Assembly: GCF_001677885.1 (NCBI RefSeq)
Contig: NZ_LOCQ01000057.1
Location: 186,001-250,000, forward strand
Origin: Janthinobacterium psychrotolerans
GTDB lineage: Bacteria > Pseudomonadota > Gammaproteobacteria > Burkholderiales > Burkholderiaceae_D
DNA length: 64,000 bases
Direction of reading: 5' to 3'
Numbering within the stretch: position 1 is the first letter of the stretch; every line of letters begins with the position of its first letter. Below the pieces are notes generated by a model. It was not told where the DNA came from, ran no database searches, and saw nothing but the letters and a program-made list of their open reading frames with translations. The translations under genes and the position numbers were made by a program. Below, in pieces: positions 25,116 to 34,274 of the stretch.

Positions 25116-26162
25116 CTATTTCCATGACCGGTGATAAGCACCCAATGTATGCTGCTGGCCTTCGGCCAGTTTGTCCATCGCCGCCATCCAGCCCGGCTTA
25201 ACCGTATAGCGCTGCTGGCCTTCCCGGCAGGCGTCTACGCTGTCGATGGCTTCGCGCCACACGCGCGTGACCTGCGCCACGTAGGCGGGGCTGCGCTGGC
25301 GGCCTTCGATTTTCACGGCTTTCACGCCCATCGCGACCAGCTGCGGCAGCAGCGCCAGGGTATTGAGGCTGGCCGGCTCCTCGATGGCGTAATACTGTTC
25401 GCCCTCGACATCGAAGCGGCCCTTGCACAGGGTCGGATAGCTGGCGTTTTCACCGGGGCCGTAGCGGTCGATCAGCACGCCGTTCAGGCGCGACTCCAGC
25501 CCCGCTGGCGTTTCCGCCCAGCGCACAGCCCTGGCCGGCGAGCACACGCCGTGGGTATTGGGCGCTTCGCCGGTGGCGTACGACGACAGCGCGCAGCGCC
25601 CTTCGACCATCACGCACAGGCTGCCGAAACCGAACACTTCGATCTCGACCGGCGTGTTGGCGATCAGCTGCTCCACCTGCCCCATCGACAGCACGCGCGG
25701 CAGCACGGCGCGCGAGACGCCGAAATGTTCGTGGTAAAAATTGATCGCTTCGTAATTGGTGGCCGAACCCTGCACCGACAGGTGCAGGCGCAGCTGCGGA
25801 TGGTGCTCGCGGGCATAGGCCATCAGGCCGGGATCGGCAACGATGATGGCGTGCAGGCCAGCGCCGGCGGCGCGGTCGATGGCGCTGCGCCAGACCATCC
25901 AGTTGTGCGGCTGCGGATAGGTGTTCAGCGCCAGCAGCACCTTGCGGCCGTGCTGGTGGGCGTAGCGCACGCCTTCGGCAATCGCCTTTTCATCGAAATT
26001 GAGGCCGGCGAAATTGCGCGCATTGGTGGCGTCGCGAAAGCCGAGGTAGACGGTGTCGGCGCCATTGTCGACGGCCGCTTTCAAGGCCGGCAGGCTGCCG
26101 GCCGGGCAGACCAGTTCCAGCGGTCCGGCCACGCGGTGGCGGGTGGGGTGTTCAAGCTGCAT
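25116..26162 (-). CDS. ubiU: UbiU, O2-independent ubiquinone hydroxylation (U32 family)
   Basis: This 348-aa U32-family protein has [20 protein letters not shown] near the N-terminus, [16 protein letters not shown] with conserved cysteines, and C-terminal LCKGRF and [13 protein letters not shown], all typical of UbiU. It forms a heterodimer with UbiV, each with a 4Fe-4S cluster, for hydroxylation of the quinone ring without O2. The ATG at 26162 follows AGGGA. It is the first gene of ubiUVT. A possible FNR-type site lies about 63 bases upstream. Confidence 0.9.
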   Translation of the reverse strand: MQLEHPTRHRVAGPLELVCPAGSLPALKAAVDNGADTVYLGFRDATNARNFAGLNFDEKAIAEGVRYAHQHGRKVLLALNTYPQPHNWMVWRSAIDRAAGAGLHAIIVADPGLMAYAREHHPQLRLHLSVQGSATNYEAINFYHEHFGVSRAVLPRVLSMGQVEQLIANTPVEIEVFGFGSLCVMVEGRCALSSYATGEAPNTHGVCSPARAVRWAETPAGLESRLNGVLIDRYGPGENASYPTLCKGRFDVEGEQYYAIEEPASLNTLALLPQLVAMGVKAVKIEGRQRSPAYVAQVTRVWREAIDSVDACREGQQRYTVKPGWMAAMDKLAEGQQHTLGAYHRSWK

Positions 26163-26224
26163 GATGATGATTCCCTGTAACGGCTCAGGGTCGAAACTAT
26201 AGCCCCGCGCCATGCCGGCAGTCC

Positions 26225-26238
26225 TTGACGCAGGTGAA
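26225..26238. promoter_or_regulatory. Possible FNR/ANR-type site upstream of ubiU
   Basis: TTGAC-GCAG-GTGAA resembles the FNR consensus TTGAT-N4-ATCAA (seven of ten positions). It lies between the divergent ubiU and the small membrane-protein gene, in line with oxygen-controlled ubiUVT expression. Confidence 0.35.
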
Positions 26239-26322
26239 GGAATGCGCGCATCGCCCCCCGCCTTGCGCTGTAGAATGCGCCCTGCCATCGTGCCTAATCC
26301 TCTACTCACAACAGCCAACGCC

Positions 26323-26736
26323 ATGACCCGCAAACCCCTGCTGATATTGCTCCTGACCCTGTTCCTCACCGCCCTGCAAGTGCAGTGGGCCTCGCCCGCC
26401 GAAGACCATGACGCCAGCAGCACGCACCTGTTTTCACCAGAGATACTGGGCCTGTATCCGGGCGTGCTGCTGCTGTTTTTGCTGGCCGTGTTCGCCCGCC
26501 GCCAGATGCCGCTGCTGCGCCAGAGCGCCATCTGCACCGCCATCCTGGCCGCGTACTGGCTGCTGGCCAACTACATCACGTTCGACATCCGCGTGGCGGG
26601 CTGGAGCACGTTTTCGCCGTTTGAAATCTGGCGCCACGTGCTGCCGGCATCGGTCATCAGCATCGTCGCCTGCGGCGGCGCATTCTTCGGTACTACCTGG
26701 ATGATCCTGCGCGAAACGCGCTGGAACAAAAAGTGA
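26323..26736 (+). CDS. Small uncharacterised membrane protein
   Basis: This 137-aa protein has an N-terminal signal-like or anchor helix (LLILLLTLFLTALQVQWA) and three further hydrophobic segments (LGLYPGVLLLFLLAVFA; AICTAILAAYWLLANYI; VISIVACGGAFFGTTWMI). I recognise no family. It lies between ubiU (divergent) and nrdD (same strand, about 120 bases on). An association with anaerobic growth is possible, but only its location suggests it. A TAGAAT -10-like box lies at 26271. Confidence 0.6.
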   Translation: MTRKPLLILLLTLFLTALQVQWASPAEDHDASSTHLFSPEILGLYPGVLLLFLLAVFARRQMPLLRQSAICTAILAAYWLLANYITFDIRVAGWSTFSPFEIWRHVLPASVISIVACGGAFFGTTWMILRETRWNKK

Positions 26737-26749
26737 TGGCAGCGCGATC

Positions 26750-26763
26750 TTCACCTGGATCAA
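26750..26763. promoter_or_regulatory. Possible FNR/ANR-type site upstream of nrdD
   Basis: TTCAC-CTGG-ATCAA has a perfect right half and a three-of-five left half of the FNR consensus TTGAT-N4-ATCAA. It is centred about 100 bases upstream of nrdD. Anaerobic induction of class III ribonucleotide reductase by FNR is known in other bacteria. Confidence 0.45.
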
Positions 26764-26858
26764 GGTTCCGGCAATCGCTTGCACGCGCCCTTTGACGACA
26801 CTACATTTAGTCGATAACCTTCAATAAAACACCGCATGTTGTGGTTATTGGAGGTTTC

Positions 26859-28619
26859 ATGTCAGCTAGCGCACTACCCGCATCCACGTCAAGAAAGCAC
26901 GGCCAGGTCGACGTCGCCGCATCCATCAACGAGTACCTGGAGCGGCGCGACTGGCGCGTCAACGCCAACGCCAACCAGGGCTATTCGCTGGGCGGCCTGA
27001 TACTCAATGTGTCGGGCAAGGTGATCGCCAATTACTGGCTCGACCAGGTCTATCCGCCGGACGTGGGCGCGGCCCACCGCGAGGCGGCGCTGCATATCCA
27101 CGACCTCGACATGCTGGCCGGTTACTGCGCCGGCTGGTCGCTGCGCACCCTGCTGCACGAAGGTCTGAACGGCGTGCCGGGCAAGGTCGAGTCAAACCCG
27201 CCGAAACACATGTCGTCCGCCATCGGCCAGATCGTCAATTTCCTCGGCACCCTGCAAAACGAGTGGGCCGGGGCGCAGGCCTTCAGCTCCTTCGACACCT
27301 ATATGGCGCCGTTTATCCGCAAGGACAAGCTGGCCTATGGCGATGTGCTGCAGTACATGCAGGAGCTGATCTACAACCTCAACGTGCCCTCGCGCTGGGG
27401 CACGCAAACGCCGTTTACCAACCTGACCTTCGACTGGGTCTGCCCGGAAGACCTGCGCGAGCAGATTCCCGTCATCGCCGGCGTGGAAATGCCGTTTTCC
27501 TATGGCGAGCTGCAGCTCGAGATGGACATGATCAACCAGGCGTATATCGAGATCATGATGGCCGGCGACGCCAAGGGCCGCGTATTCACATTCCCGATCC
27601 CGACCTATAACATCACCGAGGACTTCGACTGGCACAGCGAGAACGCCGAGCGGCTGTTCGAGATGACGGCGCGCTACGGCCTGCCCTACTTCCAGAACTT
27701 CATCAATTCGGAGCTGAAACCGAACATGATACGTTCCATGTGCTGCCGCCTGCAGCTCGATCTGCGCGAATTGCTCAAGCGCGGCAACGGCCTGTTCGGT
27801 TCGGCCGAGCAGACCGGGTCGCTGGGCGTGGTGACCATCAACTGCGCGCGCCTGGGCTACCTGTGGCGCGGCGACGAAGCGGCGCTGCTGGCCGACCTGG
27901 ACCGGCTGCTGGAGCTGGGCAAGACCAGCCTGGAGATCAAGCGCGCCACCATCGACAAGCTGATGCAGGAAGGGCTGTTCCCGTACACGAAACGTTATCT
28001 GGGCACCTTGCGCAATCACTTTTCCACCCTGGGCGTGAACGGCATCAACGAGATGATCCGCAATTTCAGCGGCAACGCATACGACATCACCAGTGCTGAA
28101 GGGCATGCGCTGGCGATCCGCCTGCTCGACCATGTGCGCGCGAGGATGGTGCAATTCCAGGAACAGACCGGCCATATGTACAACCTGGAAGCGACACCGG
28201 CCGAAGGCACGACCTACCGTTTTGCGCGCGAAGACCGCAAACGCTATCCGGCCATCCTGCAGGCGGGCACCGATGACAATCCGTATTACACGAATTCGTC
28301 GCAGCTGCCAGTGGGCCACACGGACGATCCGTTCGAGGCACTGGAATTGCAGGACGCGCTGCAGCGCAAATACACGGGCGGCACGGTGCTGCACCTGTAC
28401 ATGACCGAGGCGCTGTCGGACGCCAACGCCTGCCGCGAACTGGTGAAACGCGCGCTGTCGCGCTTCTCGCTGCCTTACATCACCGTCACGCCCACGTTTT
28501 CGATCTGTCCGCGCCATGGCTACCTGGCCGGCAAGCACGAGTTTTGCCCCACCTGCGACGCCGAGCTGATCGCCCGCAAGCAGGCCAATCTGACTACCCT
28601 ACTGGAGGAAACACCATGA
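26859..28619 (+). CDS. nrdD: Anaerobic (class III) ribonucleoside-triphosphate reductase, large part lacking the glycyl-radical domain
   Basis: This 586-aa catalytic subunit reduces ribonucleoside triphosphates under anoxia. Conserved stretches include ALHIHDLDMLAGYCAGWSL, NLNVPSRWGTQTPFTNLTFD, FQNFINSELKP and the C-terminal zinc site CPRHGY...CPTC. Usual NrdD proteins continue past the zinc site into a glycyl-radical segment (RVxGY...). Here the protein stops 19 residues after CPTC, and that segment is the next gene. The start at 26859 follows GGAGG. A GTG in frame 18 bases earlier is less likely. The stop overlaps the next start (ATGA), and a strong GGAGG lies ahead of that start. Confidence 0.93.
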   Translation: MSASALPASTSRKHGQVDVAASINEYLERRDWRVNANANQGYSLGGLILNVSGKVIANYWLDQVYPPDVGAAHREAALHIHDLDMLAGYCAGWSLRTLLHEGLNGVPGKVESNPPKHMSSAIGQIVNFLGTLQNEWAGAQAFSSFDTYMAPFIRKDKLAYGDVLQYMQELIYNLNVPSRWGTQTPFTNLTFDWVCPEDLREQIPVIAGVEMPFSYGELQLEMDMINQAYIEIMMAGDAKGRVFTFPIPTYNITEDFDWHSENAERLFEMTARYGLPYFQNFINSELKPNMIRSMCCRLQLDLRELLKRGNGLFGSAEQTGSLGVVTINCARLGYLWRGDEAALLADLDRLLELGKTSLEIKRATIDKLMQEGLFPYTKRYLGTLRNHFSTLGVNGINEMIRNFSGNAYDITSAEGHALAIRLLDHVRARMVQFQEQTGHMYNLEATPAEGTTYRFAREDRKRYPAILQAGTDDNPYYTNSSQLPVGHTDDPFEALELQDALQRKYTGGTVLHLYMTEALSDANACRELVKRALSRFSLPYITVTPTFSICPRHGYLAGKHEFCPTCDAELIARKQANLTTLLEETP

Positions 28620-28813
28620 ACGCACGCCAAAACCTGACACCCGCGATTGCACTCGACGACAGCGAACGCCAGCGCTGCGAGATCTGGACCCGCGTGATGG
28701 GCTATCACCGCCCCGTCGCCTCGTTCAATATCGGCAAGCAGGGCGAATTCCACGAGCGCCAGTATTTCAGCGAAGCGCGCGCGTCGGTCTCGGGTCCCTT
28801 GATCTGCCGCTGA
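28616..28813 (+). CDS. Detached glycyl-radical domain of anaerobic ribonucleotide reductase
   Basis: This 65-aa protein contains CEIWTRVMGYHRPVASFN and GKQGEFHERQYF, the glycyl-radical motif and the tail normally found at the end of NrdD. The radical glycine is Gly29 in RVMGY. It starts by ATGA overlap with the end of the larger nrdD gene, behind a good ribosome site (TGGAGGAAACACC). It ends on the first base of nrdG (TGATG). The clean coupling and full motif argue for a true split gene and not a frameshift. The NrdG activase should act on this small subunit, which must dock in the large subunit's barrel. Confidence 0.88.
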   Translation: MNARQNLTPAIALDDSERQRCEIWTRVMGYHRPVASFNIGKQGEFHERQYFSEARASVSGPLICR

Positions 28814-29520
28814 TGGCCAGGGCGCTCAAGGTGGGCGGCGTCACGCCGTTCTCCGCCACCGATTACCCGGGCAAGCTGGCCGCCGTGGTGTTCGTGCAGG
28901 GCTGCCCGTGGCGCTGTGGCTATTGCCACAATCCGCACTTGCAGGCCAGGACCGGCGACGGTGCCATCGCCTGGAGCGACGTGATGGCGCTGCTGCGCCG
29001 CCGCGTGGGCCTGGTCGACGCGGTGGTGTTCAGCGGCGGCGAAGCGTGCATGGACCCGGCGCTGGCCAGCGCCATGCAGGACGCCAGGGCGCTGGGGTTC
29101 GATATCGGCCTGCACACGGCCTGCATTTATCCGCAGCGCCTGCGGCAGGTGCTGCCGCTGGTCGACTGGGTCGGTTTCGATATCAAAGCCGCTTTCAATG
29201 AGTATCGCGCGATTACCGGCATTGCCAACAGCGGCGATCCGGCGCGCGCCTGCCTCGACGCCATCGTGGCCAGCGGCGTGGCCCACGAATGCCGCACCAC
29301 CATCCACCCGGCCCTGCTGCCCGACGAGGCGCTGCTGTCGCTGGCCGCCAGCCTGGCCGAAAAAGGGGTCACGCACTATGTGCTGCAGCAGTTCCGGGCC
29401 GAGGGCTGCGCCAATGACGCGCTGGTGCAAAGCACCACCCACGGCTATCCGGCGGCGGCGACGCTGGCGCAAATCGGCGCCATGTTTCCGCGTTTTACAT
29501 TCCGTAATGAAGGCCGTTGA
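28813..29520 (+). CDS. nrdG: Anaerobic ribonucleotide reductase activating protein (radical SAM)
   Basis: This 235-aa radical-SAM activase has CPWRCGYCHNPHLQ, the CxxxCxxC 4Fe-4S motif, near residues 30-43, and FSGGEACMDP as the SAM-binding GGE. It abstracts H from the radical glycine of the small nrdD product. It resembles the NrdG-like activases of about 230 residues (longer than the 154-aa E. coli enzyme) that accompany this NrdD type. Its ATG shares a base with the preceding stop (TGATG). Confidence 0.92.
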   Translation: MARALKVGGVTPFSATDYPGKLAAVVFVQGCPWRCGYCHNPHLQARTGDGAIAWSDVMALLRRRVGLVDAVVFSGGEACMDPALASAMQDARALGFDIGLHTACIYPQRLRQVLPLVDWVGFDIKAAFNEYRAITGIANSGDPARACLDAIVASGVAHECRTTIHPALLPDEALLSLAASLAEKGVTHYVLQQFRAEGCANDALVQSTTHGYPAAATLAQIGAMFPRFTFRNEGR

Positions 29521-29658
29521 GCCTGCCTGCACTAAATGTTTGAAATGCCATCGTTCTGCAACGCTGAAACGCCGTGCTTGCTGTAATGTATCAACTGCGC
29601 CGCCAAGCATGACGGCGCGGTCCTGTACCCTACCCAGCATCACAGATAAGCGTCATCC

Positions 29659-32600
29659 ATGAACGATTTCACCGCAGACAGCCCCTCCCTACATTCCGAT
29701 ATCCTGTACGGCCCGCCGCGACCGGATCTGCTGCAAAACGAGGTGCTGGCCGACCTGCTCGAAGCGACCGCCCGGCGCTGCCCCGCACAGATTGCCCTGA
29801 TCGACGGCGAGCGGCGCATCAGCTACGCCGAACTCGATGCCAGCGCCAGCCTGGCCGCCTCGCGCCTGGTGGCGGCCGGCGTGCGGCCCGGCGATATTGT
29901 CGGCCTGTGGCTGCCGCGCGGCGCGAACCTGCTGCTGCTGCAGGCGGCGATTGCCAAGGCGGGCGCCGCCTGGCTGCCGGTCGACGAAGACACCCCCGTC
30001 GAACGCCTGCAGGTCTGCCTCGATGACGCCGATGGCGCAGGCATCGTCAGCTGCGCGCAGTTCGCGCCGCGCCTGACAGGCGCCGGTGTCGCACGCCCGG
30101 TCTGGACGGCGGAAAGCCTGCTTGCGCCGCGCGCCGACGGCGAAGTGCTCCATGCCCGCCATGAAACCCTGCCCGCACACCCGGCCTATGTGATCTACAC
30201 CTCGGGCTCGACCGGCAAGCCGAAAGGCATCCTGATCAACCAGCGCAGCATCTGCCACTTCCTGCGCAGCGAAAACGCGGTGCTCGGCGTCACCCAGGGC
30301 GACACCGTCTACCAGGGCTTTTCGGTCGCCTTCGACATGTCGTTCGAAGAGATCTGGATCGCCTATCTGGTGGGCGCTACCCTGTGGCTGGGACCGAAAG
30401 AGATCTCGGGCGACCCGGAAGCGCTGCCGCGCGCACTTAGCGCCAACCAGGTCACCGTGCTGCACGCCGTGCCGACCCTGCTGGCGCTGTTTGCCGAGGA
30501 AGTGCCCAGCCTGCGCCTGATCAACCTGGGCGGCGAGATGTGTCCCGAGTCGCTGGTCGAGCGCTGGTCGCGCCCGGGCCGCGCCATGTTCAATACCTAT
30601 GGCCCGACCGAGGCCACCGTCTCGTGCAGCCTGGCGCGCCTGCAGCCGGGCCAGCCCGTCACCATCGGCACGCCGCTGCCCAACTATGGCCTGCTGGTGA
30701 TCCAGGTGGTCGAAGCGGGCGAAAGCCGTCCGCTGGCGCTGCTGCCGCGCGGTGAAACGGGAGAATTGTGCATTATCGGCCCGGGCCTGGCCGAGGGTTA
30801 TCTGGGCCGCCCGGACCTGACGGTGGAAAAATTCCTGCCCAATCCCTGGACCACGGGGTTCGATGACGCGCGCCTGTACCGCACCGGCGACCTGGCCCGC
30901 ATCGACGCCGACGGCCAGGTGCTGTGCCTGGGCCGCGCCGACGACCAGGTGAAAATACGCGGCTTTCGCGTGGAACTGGGCGAGATCGAAGCGGTGCTGG
31001 CCCAGCAAGCGGGCGTCGGCACGGTGGCCGTCCTGCTGCGCAAGGATGACGGCATCGACCAGCTGGTGGCGTATATCGTCGGCAGCGACGATGCAGGCGA
31101 TGACGCCCTGGCGCCAAAAACCCTGCGCGCGGCGCTGAACCTGCACTTGCCGCCATACATGGTGCCGGGCAGGTTTGAACTGCTGCCGCTGATGCCGCGC
31201 CTGACCTCGGGCAAGATCGACAGGAAAGCATTGAAAGCGATGCCCTTGTCGGCCCCGCCGGTGGGCGAAGCCGGTGAATCGGATATCCCGGAAACCCCGG
31301 CCGAAGCGGCGCTGTTCGCGGCGCTGGCGCAGCTGTTCCCGGGCCAGCCGATTGTGCGCGGCGCCGACTTCTTTTCCGATCTGGGCGGCCATTCTTTCCT
31401 GGCCGCCCGCCTGGCGTCCAGCCTGCGCGCCGATCCGCGCTACGCCCACATGACGGTGCGCGACATCTATCACAACCGCCAGGTGGGCAAGATCGCCGCC
31501 GTGCTGGCCGAAGCACCGGCGCTGGCCGTGCCGGAAGCGGAGTGGACGCCGCCGTCAAGGATCAAGCGCTGGGTCTGCGGCGCGGCCCAGGCGGCGGCCG
31601 TGCCGGTGCTGGTCACGCTGCGCATGGCGCAATGGCTGGCGCCCTTCTTTACCTACCATTACTTTACGGGCGACCCGGGCGACACCGTGGCGCGCGCCGT
31701 CGCTGCCTCTATCGGCGTTTTTTTACTGGCCACCCTGGGCGAATTTGCCATCGCGATCGGCGGCAAATGGCTGATCGCCGGCCGCCTGAAGGCCGGCAGC
31801 TATCCGTTGTGGGGCATCACCTACTACCGCTGGTGGCTGGCCGACCGCCTGGTCGAATCTGCGCCGACCTATCTGCTCAGCGGCTCGTCGCTCAATAGCT
31901 GGTGGCTGCGCGCGCTGGGCGCAAAAGTGGGCAAGGAAGTGGTGATCGGCTCCATGACCCTGCGCGCGCCCGAATTGCTGTCGATCGGCGACAACGTCAG
32001 CGTCGGCAACGCCGTCAATTTTGAAAACGCCCGCGTCGAGCGTGGCCGCCTGCTGCTGGGGCAGATCACCATCGGCAACGACGCCTGCATCAGCTCCTAC
32101 GCGATTTTGGAAGGCAATACGACGGTCGGCGACTTCGGCCACCTGGAAGGCCAGTCGGCGCTGGCTGACGGTGCGCAAGTGCCCGCCGGCCGTATCTGGA
32201 CCGGTTCGCCGGCGCGCGACATAGGCGCTTTCGACCCGTCCAGCCAGCCGGCGCGTCCAAGTGTGAGCAAAGCACGCTTGACCGGTGAAATGCTGTTCTT
32301 CTGCTTTGGCATGGTCCTGATCGCGGTGCTGTTCTTTATGCCCGTCTTCCCGAGCTTTGTGCTGATCGACTGGTTCGACGAGCGCGAAATGATGCCGTGG
32401 CTACAGGGGCGCGACCCGACCGTCCAGCTGGCGCGCTATTTTATTCTCGCTTTCCCCGCCAGCGCCGTGCTGATCGTGCTCACGGCCCTGCTGTCGGCCG
32501 CCATCCGCTGGGGCGCGTTGCCGCGTTTGAAGCCGGGCACTTCGGCCGTCCACAGCAATATCTACTGCGCCAAATGGCTGGTCAGCCATATCCAGGAATC

Positions 32601-33705
32601 GAGCCTGAACGTGCTGCACGGCATTTACGCCACCGTGTTCGCGCCCTACTGGTATCGATTGCTGGGCGCCAAGGTCGGCAAGGGCGCCGAGATTTCGACC
32701 GCGCTGGGCGTGGTGCCCGACATGCTGACCCTGGGCGACGACACCTTTATCGCCGACGCCGTGATGCTGGGCGACGAGCAGATCGACGGCGGCTGGATGA
32801 CCATGCGCCCCACCGTCATTTCGCACCGCAGCTTTGTCGGCAACGGCAGTTATATCCCGGACGGCACGGTGCTGCCCGAGCACGTGCTGATCGGCGTGCA
32901 TACGCATGCGCCGCGCAATGAACAGATGCATGGCGGCGACACCTGGCTCGGCTCACCGCCGATGCACCTGCCGGCGCGCGAACAGGTGAGCGGCTTTGCC
33001 GAACACCTGACGTTCAAGCCGTCGGCGGCGCGCCGCCTGGGCCGCAGTCTGATCGAAGCGTTCCGCATCGTCGCGCCGCATGCGCTGGTGATCGCCGTCG
33101 GCTACACCCTGGTGCTGGACGTGATGCCGCTGGCCGGCGCCGGGCGCTGGGGCGAAGTGGTGGCCGATCTGGCGATGGCCGGCGTCGCTTACGGCATCGG
33201 CAATTTCCTGCTGGTGGTGGCGCTCAAATGGCTGCTGCTGGGCCGCTACCGCAAGCACGCGGCGCCGATGTGGACGCCGTTCGTGTGGCTGTCCGAAGGC
33301 GTGACCAACCTGTACGAAGGCATCGCCGTGCCGAACTTCATGCGCTATCTGCGCGGCACGCCATGGCTGCCGATGGCCTTCCGCCTGTTCGGCTGCAAGA
33401 TCGGCCGCGGCGTCTACATGGACACCACCGACATCACCGAATTCGACTGCGTGCATATCGGCGACCATAGCGAATTGAACGCGCTGACCTGCCCGCAGAC
33501 GCATTTGTTCGAAGACCGCGTGATGAAGATCGACCACGTGGAAATCGGCCAGCGCGTCTACATGGGTCCGCGCAGCTCGGTGCTGTACAGCGCCAGGGTC
33601 GGCGACAATGCGCGCCTGGGCCCCCTGACGCTGGTGATGAAGGGCGAGCATATCCCGGCCGGCAGCAACTGGGCCGGCTGCCCGGCGGCGCCGTTGCGCA
33701 CGTGA
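29659..33705 (+). CDS. Pls/PosA-type single-module non-ribosomal peptide synthetase
   Basis: The protein has 1348 aa. The adenylation domain occupies about residues 20-520, with YTSGSTGKPKG near 180, TGDLARI near 412 and the A8 region KIRGFRVELGEIEAV. The carrier domain has GGHSF with the phosphopantetheine Ser near 579. Then comes a membrane-associated C-terminal half with several hydrophobic segments and three left-handed beta-helix (hexapeptide-repeat) blocks at about 755-860, 1005-1095 and 1245-1345. There is no condensation or thioesterase domain. This is the architecture of epsilon-poly-lysine synthetase (Pls) and related homopoly-amino-acid synthetases. The monomer cannot be read reliably from the sequence by eye. 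The phosphopantetheinyl transferase next door would activate it. Confidence 0.85.
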   Translation: MNDFTADSPSLHSDILYGPPRPDLLQNEVLADLLEATARRCPAQIALIDGERRISYAELDASASLAASRLVAAGVRPGDIVGLWLPRGANLLLLQAAIAKAGAAWLPVDEDTPVERLQVCLDDADGAGIVSCAQFAPRLTGAGVARPVWTAESLLAPRADGEVLHARHETLPAHPAYVIYTSGSTGKPKGILINQRSICHFLRSENAVLGVTQGDTVYQGFSVAFDMSFEEIWIAYLVGATLWLGPKEISGDPEALPRALSANQVTVLHAVPTLLALFAEEVPSLRLINLGGEMCPESLVERWSRPGRAMFNTYGPTEATVSCSLARLQPGQPVTIGTPLPNYGLLVIQVVEAGESRPLALLPRGETGELCIIGPGLAEGYLGRPDLTVEKFLPNPWTTGFDDARLYRTGDLARIDADGQVLCLGRADDQVKIRGFRVELGEIEAVLAQQAGVGTVAVLLRKDDGIDQLVAYIVGSDDAGDDALAPKTLRAALNLHLPPYMVPGRFELLPLMPRLTSGKIDRKALKAMPLSAPPVGEAGESDIPETPAEAALFAALAQLFPGQPIVRGADFFSDLGGHSFLAARLASSLRADPRYAHMTVRDIYHNRQVGKIAAVLAEAPALAVPEAEWTPPSRIKRWVCGAAQAAAVPVLVTLRMAQWLAPFFTYHYFTGDPGDTVARAVAASIGVFLLATLGEFAIAIGGKWLIAGRLKAGSYPLWGITYYRWWLADRLVESAPTYLLSGSSLNSWWLRALGAKVGKEVVIGSMTLRAPELLSIGDNVSVGNAVNFENARVERGRLLLGQITIGNDACISSYAILEGNTTVGDFGHLEGQSALADGAQVPAGRIWTGSPARDIGAFDPSSQPARPSVSKARLTGEMLFFCFGMVLIAVLFFMPVFPSFVLIDWFDEREMMPWLQGRDPTVQLARYFILAFPASAVLIVLTALLSAAIRWGALPRLKPGTSAVHSNIYCAKWLVSHIQESSLNVLHGIYATVFAPYWYRLLGAKVGKGAEISTALGVVPDMLTLGDDTFIADAVMLGDEQIDGGWMTMRPTVISHRSFVGNGSYIPDGTVLPEHVLIGVHTHAPRNEQMHGGDTWLGSPPMHLPAREQVSGFAEHLTFKPSAARRLGRSLIEAFRIVAPHALVIAVGYTLVLDVMPLAGAGRWGEVVADLAMAGVAYGIGNFLLVVALKWLLLGRYRKHAAPMWTPFVWLSEGVTNLYEGIAVPNFMRYLRGTPWLPMAFRLFGCKIGRGVYMDTTDITEFDCVHIGDHSELNALTCPQTHLFEDRVMKIDHVEIGQRVYMGPRSSVLYSARVGDNARLGPLTLVMKGEHIPAGSNWAGCPAAPLRT

Positions 33706-34241
33706 GTTTCAAACGATATTGGCAAGGCGATGGGGTGCTGGTGATCGGCATCGACGCGGCCATGACGCGCACCGATGCGCGGCGGCGCATCCGTCTTGCG
33801 GTGCGTGAAGCGGTGGCCATGTGGCTCGATATCGATAGTGTGTCGGTGCAGTCCGAATCGGGTCATGCACCGCGCTTGCTGGTGGCTGGCCGCGCAGCCT
33901 GGCTGTCGATCAGCCACGACGACGGCATCTCGCTGGCGGCTATTGGCTTGCATGGCCCGGTCGGCATCGATGTGATGCGGGTGCAGGAGATTGATGACTG
34001 GCATGCGGTGGCGACGGACTACCTGGGGCCGCAAGTGGCGCAGTCTCTGGCGGCCTGTCCTGCCGGGCAACGGCCGCTGGCCCTGGCGCAGGCATGGACG
34101 GCGCGCGAGGCGGGGCTCAAGTGCTTGGGCCGCGAGCTGTCTGAATGGGATGGCGTAGCTTTACATTGCGATTTGCACGCGATGAAGATGCCGCAAGATT
34201 TCGCGGCAATGCTGGCGACCATCCCCCATTGCACCGACTAA
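33702..34241 (+). CDS. 4'-phosphopantetheinyl transferase (Sfp-type)
   Basis: This 179-aa protein has the transferase signatures GPVGIDVMRVQEIDDW (Mg-binding Asp) and WTAREAGLKCLGREL (the WxxxEAxxK motif). It transfers 4'-phosphopantetheine from CoA to the carrier Ser. It starts with GTG overlapping the synthetase stop (GTGA), so it is translationally coupled and most likely dedicated to that synthetase. It is shorter than Sfp (about 220 aa) but has all core motifs. Confidence 0.85.
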   Translation: MSFKRYWQGDGVLVIGIDAAMTRTDARRRIRLAVREAVAMWLDIDSVSVQSESGHAPRLLVAGRAAWLSISHDDGISLAAIGLHGPVGIDVMRVQEIDDWHAVATDYLGPQVAQSLAACPAGQRPLALAQAWTAREAGLKCLGRELSEWDGVALHCDLHAMKMPQDFAAMLATIPHCTD

Positions 34242-34274
34242 TCGTTGCCACAAGCGGCTTGACGGGGCGTTGCC

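Noticed and set aside
28600..28640. Frameshift or sequencing error splitting nrdD
   Set aside because: The two frames are joined by an ATGA overlap behind a strong ribosome site, and both parts are complete in their motifs. No single-base change would give a clean fusion with the family spacing as far as I can see.
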